Shown: in pieces, positions 17,190 through 24,750 of the stretch
Numbering within the stretch: the first letter of the stretch is position 1
Layout: each line of letters opens with the position of its first letter
Assembly: GCF_031884435.1 (NCBI RefSeq)
Contig: NZ_CP134779.1
Location: 806,001 to 870,000 of the forward strand
Direction: 5' to 3'
Source of the DNA: Bosea sp. 685
GTDB taxonomy: Bacteria; Pseudomonadota; Alphaproteobacteria; Rhizobiales; Beijerinckiaceae
DNA length: 64,000 nucleotides
Program-made: the position numbers and the translations under genes
Notes under the pieces: generated by a model
Told to the model about the DNA's origin: nothing
The model's database searches: none
The model's input: only the letters and a program-made list of their open reading frames with translations

Positions 17190-17333
17190 GTCATTCCGGG
17201 GCTTCGCGTAGCGAAGAGCCCGGAACCCATAACCGCTGTCACTGCCGAACGAGGCGGTTCGGTCGAGCACGCGGTCTTTTCCACCTGCGGTTATGGGTTC
17301 CGGGCTCGACCCTGTGGGCCGCCCCGGAATGAC
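17190..17333. repeat. GTCATTCCGGGGC-type long palindrome
   Basis: GTCATTCCGGGGC at the left and its exact complement at the right end enclose a second perfect inverted pair, CCCGGAACCCATAACCGC and complement. Related copy at 23161-23322. Confidence 0.9.
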
Positions 17334-17382
17334 GGCGAGGATGTGCTTTCGGGAAGCCCACGAAAAATCTTCGTCCCCCTTT

Positions 17383-17408
17383 GAACCTTCCACGCTCCCG
17401 CTGCGACC
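17383..17408 (+). promoter_or_regulatory. Second ECF-type promoter, for the small secreted protein
   Basis: GAACCTTCCACGC followed by GCTGCGACCAA matches the sigma-operon promoter at 13731 base for base except for a few spacer positions, with the same 16-base spacing. The start codon of the small protein is 56 bases downstream. Confidence 0.7.
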
Positions 17409-17463
17409 AATGCTCATGGAGGGCGAATGGTTCGCCCCCGACTGGACCTCGGGAGATACCATC

Positions 17464-17757
17464 ATGACCAGCTTCAAGAAGACCGCTGCTGCTGCGCTTG
17501 CCGCCCTCACCCTCTCCACCGCCATCATCGCCGGCGCGGGCAGCGCCGAGGCCTATCCGCGCCATCGCGGCTGGGGCGTCGGCGCCGGCATCGTCGGAGC
17601 GCTCGCCGTCGGCGGCCTGCTCGCGGCTTCCGCCAACCGCGCCTATGCCGAGCCCGTCTATGACGAGGACGCCCCTGTGCGTCGCTGCGAGATGGTCGAG
17701 CGCGTCAACCGCTTCGGCGAGGTCATCGGCTACCGCAAGGTCTGCAGCATCGACTGA
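17464..17757 (+). CDS. Small secreted glycine-zipper protein, ECF target
   Basis: 97 residues. Signal peptide (MTSFKKTAAAALAALTLST to AEA, cleavage near 30), a hydrophobic GVGAGIVGALAVGGLL segment (about 37-52) and a hydrophilic tail with two cysteines (RRCEMVERVNRFGEVIG ... KVCSID) that could form a disulfide. The N-terminal hydrophobic part resembles that inside the neighbouring subtilase. Expressed from its own copy of the ECF promoter. The start is set by the signal peptide and by CTCGGGAG about 10 bases upstream. Function unknown; an envelope-stress protein is inferred. A degraded partial copy lies at 19166-19237. Confidence 0.8.
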   Translation: MTSFKKTAAAALAALTLSTAIIAGAGSAEAYPRHRGWGVGAGIVGALAVGGLLAASANRAYAEPVYDEDAPVRRCEMVERVNRFGEVIGYRKVCSID

Positions 17758-17785
17758 GCCCGCGCTTCACGATGGATCGTCCGAT

Positions 17786-17816
17786 CGGCTCCCTTGGCTA
17801 AACGCCGAGGGAGCCG
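17786..17816. terminator. Bidirectional terminator-like hairpin
   Basis: 13-bp stem (CGGCTCCCTTGGC with GCCGAGGGAGCCG, one G-U pair) and loop TAAAC, between two convergent genes. No long T-run. Confidence 0.6.
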
Positions 17817-17839
17817 TCGGCGCTTTGCGGGGGAGGGAG

Positions 17840-18397
17840 CTAAGCCCCGCCCTCCGCGAACTGCTCCAAGGCCGAAGGGCGCGAGCGTGTCTGCCAGAGT
17901 GCGATCAAGTGCTCGGCGTTCTCGTCAGGCGGCCGGGCGCTGTCGAATTCGGCGTCGTAGGCGCAGTAGGCGTGTATGGCGTGGTAGTCCCGGCGGGCAT
18001 CGCCGATCGGCCGATCGGCTCTCGCGATCTCGCGGCGTTCCAACTCCTCCAATGAGCAATGGATGCCGACGAAGAACACGTCATATCCTTTCAGGAGCCG
18101 GGCGGTTCGCTGCAGCCACTCGCGATTCTCCATGATGTATTCGACGATGAGATTGTTGCCGCAGTCGAGATAGGCGGTCAGCGATCGTTCGAAGCCAGCA
18201 AAGAAGCCACCCCGGACCTCGGCCCATTTGAATTCGCCGCTCTTGATGCGGGCGGATGGCAGGACGCCGGCATCGCGCAGATGGTCGACCGAGATATGCC
18301 AGAAGAGCTCACCGATCCTGGCCTGGACGGTGCGGGCGAGGGTGGATTTCCCGCTGCTGGAGGCGCCGTTGATGAGAATGACCTTTCCGGCTGTCAC
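17840..18397 (-). CDS. Chloramphenicol phosphotransferase-like P-loop kinase
   Basis: 185 residues. Walker A GASSSGKST at residues 10-18, then ISVDHLRD and a late LEELERREIARADRPIGDAR segment, the pattern of the CPT-like family (chloramphenicol 3-O-phosphotransferase and relatives). Most members outside Streptomyces have no tested substrate; this assignment to a family does not prove drug resistance. Cytoplasmic, no signal peptide. Convergent with the small secreted protein; separated by the hairpin at 17786. Confidence 0.85.
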   Translation of the reverse strand: MTAGKVILINGASSSGKSTLARTVQARIGELFWHISVDHLRDAGVLPSARIKSGEFKWAEVRGGFFAGFERSLTAYLDCGNNLIVEYIMENREWLQRTARLLKGYDVFFVGIHCSLEELERREIARADRPIGDARRDYHAIHAYCAYDAEFDSARPPDENAEHLIALWQTRSRPSALEQFAEGGA

Positions 18398-18436
18398 GGT
18401 GCTGCGTTCCGATCTTTTGCGGCTGGGCGGTTGGTC

Positions 18437-19072
18437 TCAAAGCGTATCCGTCGTCGCTTCATCCATCCTCGCCGCAATCTCCAGGTCATGATCAGCCATT
18501 GCTGTTGCGGGATGGATAGGCGTCAGCCCATGACTTGCGTAGAGCGCCGCCAGCCCATCCCAGTCAGCAAGCACGATCCGGTACAAGCCGCTGTAGACAA
18601 AATTCCTGGCAGCGATTTCGACGGCCTTCTCGCGGCCTAGAAACCCTGCCGTGGCTTCAATCTCCAACCAGTTGACGATCAGGTGCAGATAAGACGACTG
18701 AGCGCTGTGAGCTCCTTCGGGAAACGCGACAGGCACGTTTGGATAGCGATGCAGCAATTCCGCCCAGATCGTTTTCCAGCCATCATGGTGAGCGTGCGAG
18801 TACCATGTGACATACCAATGCATCTGCTCGTGCAGATACAAGGACAGCAGCGCGGATTCCTCACGAACCATCGTGTTCAATGTCAGAACCGGATGGCTAT
18901 GCGAGATTTCTCCTGGCGCGATCCGCACCGGATGCGTGTATTCGTATTGTGCCAGGTCGTGGTCCGCGCGCAGCTTCAACAGCATGCTGCGAATGCGCTC
19001 GGAAACCTTCCGTGTTTCCGACAGGTCGATTGCGACAGTATCGGTCGAGATGAGCATGAGCTGCACTCGCAT
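18437..19072 (-). CDS. Unrecognised protein with HEXXH motif
   Basis: 211 residues. I do not recognise a named family. The sequence LYLHEQMHWYVTWY contains HEQMH (His81, Glu82, His85), the zinc-binding motif of many metalloproteases; a possible third ligand is the Glu of NWLEIEATAGF about 50 residues later. No signal peptide or membrane segment, so a cytoplasmic metallopeptidase-like protein is possible. An alternative start is ATG at 19057. Base composition is lower in GC than neighbours, suggesting an acquired gene. Confidence 0.65.
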   Translation of the reverse strand: MRVQLMLISTDTVAIDLSETRKVSERIRSMLLKLRADHDLAQYEYTHPVRIAPGEISHSHPVLTLNTMVREESALLSLYLHEQMHWYVTWYSHAHHDGWKTIWAELLHRYPNVPVAFPEGAHSAQSSYLHLIVNWLEIEATAGFLGREKAVEIAARNFVYSGLYRIVLADWDGLAALYASHGLTPIHPATAMADHDLEIAARMDEATTDTL

Positions 19073-19165
19073 TTGGGACAGGCTGTCACAAGGGGCACAA
19101 GGGCCTGTGCCAAATCAAATGTCGTATTGTGGCTGACGGGTCGGCGGCCTGTTCGTAGTCTTTCT

Positions 19166-19237
19166 AATCGCGCCTATGACGAGCCGGCCCATGACGAGGA
19201 TGCGCGAGTTCGCCGCTGCGATATGGCTAAGCGCATC
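19166..19237 (+). pseudogene. Relic of a second copy of the small secreted protein
   Basis: In one frame this stretch reads NRAYDEPAHDEDARVRRC then DMAKRI, against NRAYAEPVYDEDAPVRRC then EMVERV in the protein at 17464. No start codon, signal peptide or full C-terminus remains. It implies a past duplication or a recombination scar in this interval. Confidence 0.75.
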
Positions 19238-19269
19238 AGCTGCGGCATCTTTGCGGTCGCCTCAATACA

Positions 19270-19920
19270 TCAGGCCCTCTGCCGCACTCTTTCCATTGCC
19301 GCGGCCAAGCCGGCGGTTGGGCTGCTCAGCGGCTCGGGGCCCTTCTTCACCAGCCCGGCTGCGCCTGCCATCGACGCCTGGGCCAGGGCGACGATCGATG
19401 CGCCGTCATCATAGGCCGTGTCGGCCGCGTTCGCGACGGCCGCGAGATATCCGTCCTGGTCTCCGGCCTTGAACAAGGCCCATGCGCCGGCGACGAGGCG
19501 GACATCAACAGAGGCTCCCGATCGCCTGGCCGCTTCGGCAAAGAGCACCGTCGTCGGCCCCATGGTCGTTTCGACGGCGCAGAGAGCGATGACCTTTCCG
19601 CCGACACGCGCCGCCCTCTCAGCCAAGGCGCCGTCCACTCTCAGGACGGGCACACCGGCAGCTTCCTCAACGGTGGCAACAGCAGGCCCCAGCGTCGAGC
19701 AGGTCAGGATGACAGCGTCGGCGCCATGACAAAGCTCCAGCAGCACCGCACCCGTCGTCTTGACGATTTCCGGGGTGAGCCCGCCTGCGGCTTCCGCTGC
19801 CGCGAGAAGCTCCGCCCGCACCTGATGACGAAGAACCCCTTTGGCGATTCCAAGCGACTGGGCGGCGGCGTCGAAAACGGTGACATTGCTTTCGGCGGTA
19901 TGCAGGCAGGTTATTCTCAT
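19270..19920 (-). CDS. Aspartate/glutamate racemase family protein
   Basis: 216 residues from MRITCLHTAES. The Asp/Glu/hydantoin racemase fold carries two catalytic cysteines; candidates are the Cys in VILTCSTLGP (about residue 73) and in VIALCAVETTMGPT (about 115). The family interconverts or isomerises amino- or hydroxy-acids; substrate cannot be told. The ATG at 19920 is preferred over an upstream one because it starts the first beta-strand. Divergent from the GNAT gene at 20021. Confidence 0.85.
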   Translation of the reverse strand: MRITCLHTAESNVTVFDAAAQSLGIAKGVLRHQVRAELLAAAEAAGGLTPEIVKTTGAVLLELCHGADAVILTCSTLGPAVATVEEAAGVPVLRVDGALAERAARVGGKVIALCAVETTMGPTTVLFAEAARRSGASVDVRLVAGAWALFKAGDQDGYLAAVANAADTAYDDGASIVALAQASMAGAAGLVKKGPEPLSSPTAGLAAAMERVRQRA

Positions 19921-20020
19921 AACGTTGTCTTTCAAGACGTGGCGTATTGCGAGCAAGACCCGACCGGACGGCGGCCGACTATTTGATTTTTGTGATACGC
20001 CGGATCAGGAATCGCGCTGT

Positions 20021-20596
20021 ATGGCTGCTCCCATCCTCATCACTGCACGGCTCCAGCTTCGCGACTGGCGGGATGCCGATCTGGAACCGTTCGCGGTGCT
20101 CAACGCCGATCCGCGCGTCATGGAGCACTACCCACAGACACTGGATCGCGGTCAGAGCAACGTCTTTGCCAATCGTATTCGCGCCAACCTTGCCGAGCGC
20201 AGCTTCGGTCTGTGGGCCGTCGAAGCTCCAGGCGTGGCGCCGTTCCTAGGCTATGTTGGACTGTCGGAGCCGAATTTTCAGGCGCTGTTCACACCCTGTA
20301 TCGAGATCGGCTGGCGGTTAGCCCGTGAACACTGGGGGCATGGCTACGCTTCGGAGGCAGCATCGGCCGTGCTGGACTACGCATTCGGCCCGCTCGCACT
20401 ATCGCAAATCGTCTCGTTCACTGCGACTGGCAACCAGCGCTCGCGCCGCGTTATGGAGCGCCTGGGGATGCGGCATCTCGCAAGCGAGGATTTCGATCAT
20501 CCAAACCTTCCTGGAGGGCACCCTCTTCGGCGGCACGTCCTCTATCGTCTGAATAGATCGGACTGGGCGCTCTCCCACTCCGCGCACAAATCCTGA
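20021..20596 (+). CDS. GNAT acetyltransferase (RimJ/RimL type)
   Basis: 191 residues. Begins ILITARLQLRDWRDAD, the RimJ/RimL-type opening, with the acetyl-CoA-binding stretch EIGWRLAREHWGHGYASEA and the later FTATGNQRSRRVMERLGM, typical of this GNAT subfamily. It should transfer an acetyl group from acetyl-CoA to an amine or protein N-terminus in the cytoplasm. ATG at 20021 gives the normal family length; the frame is open upstream but without similarity. Confidence 0.92.
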   Translation: MAAPILITARLQLRDWRDADLEPFAVLNADPRVMEHYPQTLDRGQSNVFANRIRANLAERSFGLWAVEAPGVAPFLGYVGLSEPNFQALFTPCIEIGWRLAREHWGHGYASEAASAVLDYAFGPLALSQIVSFTATGNQRSRRVMERLGMRHLASEDFDHPNLPGGHPLRRHVLYRLNRSDWALSHSAHKS

Positions 20597-20636
20597 TTTT
20601 TGCGTCTTCGTCGCAACGGATGGCTGCTTCTTCGTC

Positions 20637-21173
20637 TCACTGAACAGCCGATTGCACCGCAGCCGCCAGATGTCTCACTGGGTTGGATGAATCGAGCCGA
20701 AGAATTGGTGCGGTTTGCGAGGCGAGCCACGCCTCATGCGCAATACGGCTACGCTGCTCCACGCCGGCGGTATCGTAGGCGGCTGCCCAACTGAGAAATT
20801 CCGCGCTCGTCGCGGCCATGTCTCCACTCGGAGCGATGCGCTCTCCGTAGCGCGCCAGTTCACGCTTTCGCAGTCGCTCCATGCGTAGCACGGGGTCGAG
20901 CCGCAGATAAACGATCAGCTCGTATAGCGGCTCCAGGGGCTTAGCCCATTTGATCGCTGAGCCGGACAAGATCCAGCTCGCGCCCGGCTTTAATTGGTCG
21001 AGAAGCAGGGCCTGCCGCTCTAGGAGCGGCCGAGGCGCCTGGAACGGAGGGTCGGTCGGGAGCCAATAGAACGCGTCAGAATCCCTGTGCGGCACATCGA
21101 GAAGAGTTCCGAGCGCTTCGCCGAGCGTCGTCGTTCCCGAACCGGATGCGCCGAGAATGTGTATGCGAGGCAT
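20637..21173 (-). CDS. P-loop NTPase of the adenylate-kinase-like / AAA type
   Basis: 178 residues from MPRIHILGASGSGTTTLG. The P-loop GASGSGTTT has Thr-Thr in place of Lys-Ser/Thr, a variant known in small kinase-like proteins annotated as AAA family ATPases. A DSDAFYW segment after the P-loop and RLRKRELARYGERI (lid-like arginines) follow. The lost P-loop lysine makes normal nucleotide phosphoryl transfer uncertain. Start at 21173 places the P-loop near residue 8, as in relatives. Confidence 0.8.
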   Translation of the reverse strand: MPRIHILGASGSGTTTLGEALGTLLDVPHRDSDAFYWLPTDPPFQAPRPLLERQALLLDQLKPGASWILSGSAIKWAKPLEPLYELIVYLRLDPVLRMERLRKRELARYGERIAPSGDMAATSAEFLSWAAAYDTAGVEQRSRIAHEAWLASQTAPILRLDSSNPVRHLAAAVQSAVQ

Positions 21174-21334
21174 GGAGCCCTCCGCCAAGGACACAACTCC
21201 GAAGCCATTAGGGGTTAGCCGCCGGGTTTTCTAGGGGCCATCATGGGGGGAGCCGCAGCGCAAACCGTCTTCTCCCGATCCCCGTGCTCTCCACGCGCTT
21301 GACCTTCCGCGCCGCTTGCGCCTGATGTCGCGCC

Positions 21335-22489
21335 ATGCGCCGCCCCAAACTCCTTTTCGTCGCCACGGAAGACTGGTTCTTCGCCTCGCATTTCCTGCCG
21401 ATGGCCCGCGCCGCGCGCGAGCTCGATTTTGACGTCGTCGTCATCGCCCGCGAGCGGCAGCATCGCCGCGCCATCGAGGCAGCGGGCGCAAGGCTGATCG
21501 CGCTGGAGGCCGAGCGCCGCAGCCTCGATCCGCGCGCGCTTTACCGCCAGATCGCGGCGCTGAAGCGCCTGATCGAGGCCGAGCGGCCCGACCTCCTGCA
21601 CTGCATCGCCTTGAAGCCGATCGCGCTCGCCGGCCTCGCCGGCAAGCTCGCGGGCGTCGAGCGCCGCGTCTATGCGCTGACGGGTCTTGGCTTCCTCGGC
21701 GCCAAGCAGGGCCTGGTCGCGGGCGCGGCGCGGCTGGCCGTCCGGTTCTGGCTGCGCGCGGCGATCGACGGGCCGCAAACCCGCTTTCTGTTCGAGAACC
21801 CCGACGATCCCGTCTCGTTGGGCTTCGATCCGCAGGACGCGAGCAAGGTCGCGATCGTCGGCGGCGCGGGCGTTGATCCCCTGATCCTGATGCCGGAGCC
21901 GATGCCGGCGACTCCGCCGCTCAAGGTGGCGCTGGTTGCGCGCATGCTCTGGTCGAAGGGCGTCGACCTTGCGGTCGAGGCGGTGCGATTGGCGCGGGCG
22001 GAGGGCGCGCGCGTCGAGCTTACGGTCCATGGCGCGCCCGACCCGTCCAATCCCAAGGCGATTCCCGAGGCGACGCTGAAGCAATGGGCGGCCCGGCCGG
22101 GCATCAGCTGGGCCGGCCCGACACGCGATATCGAGGGCGTCTGGCGCCAGCACCATCTCTGCATCCTGCCCTCGCGCGGCGGCGAGGGGTTACCACGCAC
22201 GATCCTGGAGGCGGCGGCCTGCGGTCGCGCGATCCTGACCACGGATGTGCCGGGCTGCCGCAGTTTTGTCCGCGACGGGCGCGACGGGATGGTGGTGCCC
22301 GCCGACGATGCAGCCGCGCTCGCCAAGGCGCTGATCACCTTCGCCGGCGCGCCGGCTCTGGCCGAGCGCATGGGCACGAGCGCGCGCGCAAGGTTGATCG
22401 ACGGCTATACCGAGCGCGATGTGATGAACGCGGTCAAGGCGCTCTATCGCGGCCTGCTGAACCAGCCGACGGCCGAGGTCGCGGCGTGA
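21335..22489 (+). CDS. Glycosyltransferase family 4 protein
   Basis: 384 residues, two Rossmann-like halves of a GT-B enzyme. The N-terminal half begins PKLLFVATEDWFFASHFLPM; the C-terminal half contains VALVARMLWSKGVDLAVEA and the GT4 signature region SRGGEGLPRTILEAAACGRAILTT with the EX7E-like spacing. It would transfer a sugar from a nucleotide sugar during envelope polysaccharide synthesis at the membrane's inner face. Its TGA overlaps the GTG of the next gene, so the two are translationally coupled, although their functions look unrelated. Confidence 0.93.
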   Translation: MRRPKLLFVATEDWFFASHFLPMARAARELDFDVVVIARERQHRRAIEAAGARLIALEAERRSLDPRALYRQIAALKRLIEAERPDLLHCIALKPIALAGLAGKLAGVERRVYALTGLGFLGAKQGLVAGAARLAVRFWLRAAIDGPQTRFLFENPDDPVSLGFDPQDASKVAIVGGAGVDPLILMPEPMPATPPLKVALVARMLWSKGVDLAVEAVRLARAEGARVELTVHGAPDPSNPKAIPEATLKQWAARPGISWAGPTRDIEGVWRQHHLCILPSRGGEGLPRTILEAAACGRAILTTDVPGCRSFVRDGRDGMVVPADDAAALAKALITFAGAPALAERMGTSARARLIDGYTERDVMNAVKALYRGLLNQPTAEVAA

Positions 22490-23148
22490 GCGCCGTAGCC
22501 ATAGGGCTCGACCGGCGCGGCTTCATCCTGGCGCAGACGCGGTTGCTGCCGGTGCCGCATGCGCCGGAGATTTCACTCCATGTCGCCGAGGAGGCGACGG
22601 AGCTCTGGCAGAAGACCGAGGATGAGCTCGCCACCATCGGCCTGCCGCCGCCCTTCTGGGCTTTTGCCTGGGCCGGTGGACAGGCATTGGCGCGCTATCT
22701 CATCGACCAGCCGGGAAACGTGGCCGGCAAGCGCGTGCTCGATTTCGCCAGCGGCTCGGGGCTCGTGGCGATTGCCGCTGCCAAAGCCGGTGCAGCGCGG
22801 GTCGAGGCCTGCGACATCGACGCTTTTGCGGGCGAGGCGATCGGCCTCAACGCGCAGGCCAATGGCGTTCACATCGAGGTCCTGCTCGACGATCTGATCG
22901 GCCGCGACGAGGGCTGGGACGTCATCTGCGCCGGTGACGTCTGCTATGAGCGCGCGATGGCGGAGAGCATCATTGACTGGCTCTCGCAATTGCAGGCGCG
23001 CGGCGCGACCGTGCTGATCGGCGATCCCGGCCGGAGCTATCTGCCTCGGGACAGGCTGGAGGTGCTGGCGACCTATCAGGTCCCGGTGACGCGCTCGCTG
23101 GAGGACGCGGAGATCAAGCAGAGCTCGGTCTGGCGGTTGAAGGGCTGA
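22486..23148 (+). CDS. Class I SAM methyltransferase, ETF-beta lysine methyltransferase (METTL20/ETFBKMT) type
   Basis: 220 residues from a GTG that overlaps the upstream stop (GTGA). Motifs in order: LPPPFWAFAWAGGQALARY, SAM-binding VLDFASGSGLVAIAAAKAG (motif I), ACDID (motif II), GDVCYE, and VLIGDPGRSYLPR. The PPxWAFxWxGGQALxR and GDPGR motifs are those of human METTL20 and the characterised Agrobacterium homologue, which trimethylate lysines of the electron-transfer flavoprotein beta subunit. Function is inferred from these motifs; PrmA-like activity is the alternative. Confidence 0.83.
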   Translation: MSAVAIGLDRRGFILAQTRLLPVPHAPEISLHVAEEATELWQKTEDELATIGLPPPFWAFAWAGGQALARYLIDQPGNVAGKRVLDFASGSGLVAIAAAKAGAARVEACDIDAFAGEAIGLNAQANGVHIEVLLDDLIGRDEGWDVICAGDVCYERAMAESIIDWLSQLQARGATVLIGDPGRSYLPRDRLEVLATYQVPVTRSLEDAEIKQSSVWRLKG

Positions 23149-23160
23149 CGGACACACCGT

Positions 23161-23322
23161 GTCATTCCGGGGCGTCGCCCTCGGGTCCGACCTTTGGTCG
23201 GCCCAAGGATAAACTCCGCGGTGAACCCGGAACCCGCGACCGGGTGATACATCCTTGCTGTTGCAAGGTCTCCACCCAGTCGTGGGTTCCGGGCCCAGGC
23301 CTGCGGCCCGCCCCGGAATGAC
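23161..23322. repeat. GTCATTCCGGGGC-type long palindrome
   Basis: GTCATTCCGGGG at the left, CCCCGGAATGAC at the right, with an inner CCCGGAACCC...GGGTTCCGGG pair; same family as 17190-17333. Sits between convergent genes and may serve as terminator. Confidence 0.88.
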
Positions 23323-23337
23323 GGGCGGATTCCTTCC

Positions 23338-23955
23338 TTATCCGCCATGCTTCTCCAGAAACGCCTCGACCGACAGGCCGCGGAAATCCGCCAGCGCTCC
23401 CCGCAGGCGCGCATGCTCCCAATCCCACCAGCCCAGCGCCAGCAAGCGCTCGGCGATCGGCTCCGGGAAGCGCCGGCGGATCGGCCTGGCCGGATTGCCG
23501 CCGACGATGGTGTAGGGCGCGACATCCTTGGTGACGATCGCGCCGCCCGCGACCACCGCGCCGGTGCCGATTGTGCGGCCGGGCAGGATGATCGCGCCAT
23601 GGCCGATCCAGACATCGTGGCCGATGGTCACCGGCGTCGAGCGCCGCCAGGCGAAGAACGCGGCATCGTCCTCCGCATCGTCGAAATAGGCCGAAGCGCG
23701 ATAGGTGAAATGCGACTGGCTCGCCCGCTGCATCGGGTGGTTGCCAGGGTTGATCCGGGTCATCGCCGCGATCGAGCAGAATTTCCCGATCGTCGTGTAG
23801 ATGACATTGGAATCGTTCACGACATAGGAGTAGTCGTCCATCGACGACTCGACGAAGGACGTGCGCGCGCCGATTTCGGTGTAGCGTCCAAGCGTCGCCT
23901 GCCGCACCTGCGCGGTCGGGTCGATCAGAGGTTCCAGTCCCAGTTTCTTGGCCAC
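23338..23955 (-). CDS. Hexapeptide-repeat acyltransferase of phosphonate loci
   Basis: 205 residues from GTG. Left-handed beta-helix repeats ([68 protein letters not shown]) as in XAT/DapH-type acetyltransferases. A subtype of this family is found in carbon-phosphorus lyase clusters, which fits its position against phnN. Likely acetylates an aminophosphonate or phosphonate, as PhnO does elsewhere; this is inferred. GAAGGAAG precedes the GTG. Confidence 0.87.
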   Translation of the reverse strand: MAKKLGLEPLIDPTAQVRQATLGRYTEIGARTSFVESSMDDYSYVVNDSNVIYTTIGKFCSIAAMTRINPGNHPMQRASQSHFTYRASAYFDDAEDDAAFFAWRRSTPVTIGHDVWIGHGAIILPGRTIGTGAVVAGGAIVTKDVAPYTIVGGNPARPIRRRFPEPIAERLLALGWWDWEHARLRGALADFRGLSVEAFLEKHGG

Positions 23956-23956
23956 G

Positions 23957-24580
23957 ATGTCGCTTCCTTCTCAGATCGCTTCAGGATTGCCGGCCGTAGC
24001 GCCGGGAGCTCTCGTCCTCATCGTCGGCCCATCGGGAGCCGGCAAGGACACATTGATGGATGCCGCTCGCGCGGCGCTCGCCGGCGATGCCCGGTTCCAC
24101 TTTGCCCGCCGCCTGATCACGCGGCCGGCGATGGCGGGCGCCGAGGATCACGACAGCTGCTCGCAGACCGATTTCGAGGCGGCCGTCGCGCGCGGCGAGA
24201 TGGCGCTGAACTGGGGCGCGCATGGCTTGACCTACGGCATTCCCGCCGCCGAACTGTCGGGCATCGCGCGCGGCCAGGTCGTGATCGTCAACATCTCGCG
24301 CGGCGTCATTCCGGTTGCCGAGCGGCTGGCCGGACGGGCCACCGTCGTCAACATAACCGCTCCGAACGCCGTGCTGGCGAAGCGACTCGCCGCGCGCGGG
24401 CGCGAGAGCGAGATCGATATCGCAGCCAGGCTCGCTCGCGAGGCGCCCTTGCGGACGCAGAGCGCTGAACTGGTGACGATCCAGAACGACCGTACGGTGG
24501 CGGAGGCGGCGGCAGAGTTCGTCGCGGTGCTGCGGCGGTTGGCTGACAAGGCCGCCGAAGGTGAACTGAGCCGGTTTTGA
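23957..24580 (+). CDS. phnN: Ribose 1,5-bisphosphate phosphokinase
   Basis: 207 residues. P-loop GPSGAGKDT near residue 25, then [16 protein letters not shown], a guanylate-kinase-like core typical of PhnN. PhnN converts ribose 1,5-bisphosphate, an end product of the C-P lyase path, to PRPP with ATP. The ATG is 1 base from the GTG of the divergent hexapeptide transferase, so both promoters must lie inside the opposite gene. No good ribosome binding site is visible. Confidence 0.94.
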   Translation: MSLPSQIASGLPAVAPGALVLIVGPSGAGKDTLMDAARAALAGDARFHFARRLITRPAMAGAEDHDSCSQTDFEAAVARGEMALNWGAHGLTYGIPAAELSGIARGQVVIVNISRGVIPVAERLAGRATVVNITAPNAVLAKRLAARGRESEIDIAARLAREAPLRTQSAELVTIQNDRTVAEAAAEFVAVLRRLADKAAEGELSRF

Positions 24581-24589
24581 TCCGCTACC

Positions 24590-24700
24590 GTCATCCTGGG
24601 CGACCGAAGGTCGTCCCGGGATCCATCGTAGAGCCAGACTTGTCAAAGGATTGGGCCTCCGATGGATCCCGGCGCTCCGCTTCGCTTCGGCCAGGATGAC
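24590..24700. repeat. TCATCCTGGGCGACCGAAGG-type palindromic repeat
   Basis: GTCATCCTGG...CCAGGATGAC ends with an inner GGGATCCATC...GATGGATCCC pair. Same family as 59771-59863. Lies between convergent phnN and the DUF1045 gene. Confidence 0.88.
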
Positions 24701-24750
24701 GGCGCGTTTCCCAGCAAATCCGTGATCCCCTCAAGCGATGGAGCGCGCTA

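Noticed and set aside
17840..18397. Zeta-toxin of a toxin-antitoxin pair
   Set aside because: P-loop and length fit CPT-like kinases better, and no epsilon-type antitoxin gene is adjacent.
20637..21173. Calling this gene shikimate or adenylate kinase
   Set aside because: The P-loop lacks the usual lysine and no substrate-specific motif is present; only the broad family is supported.
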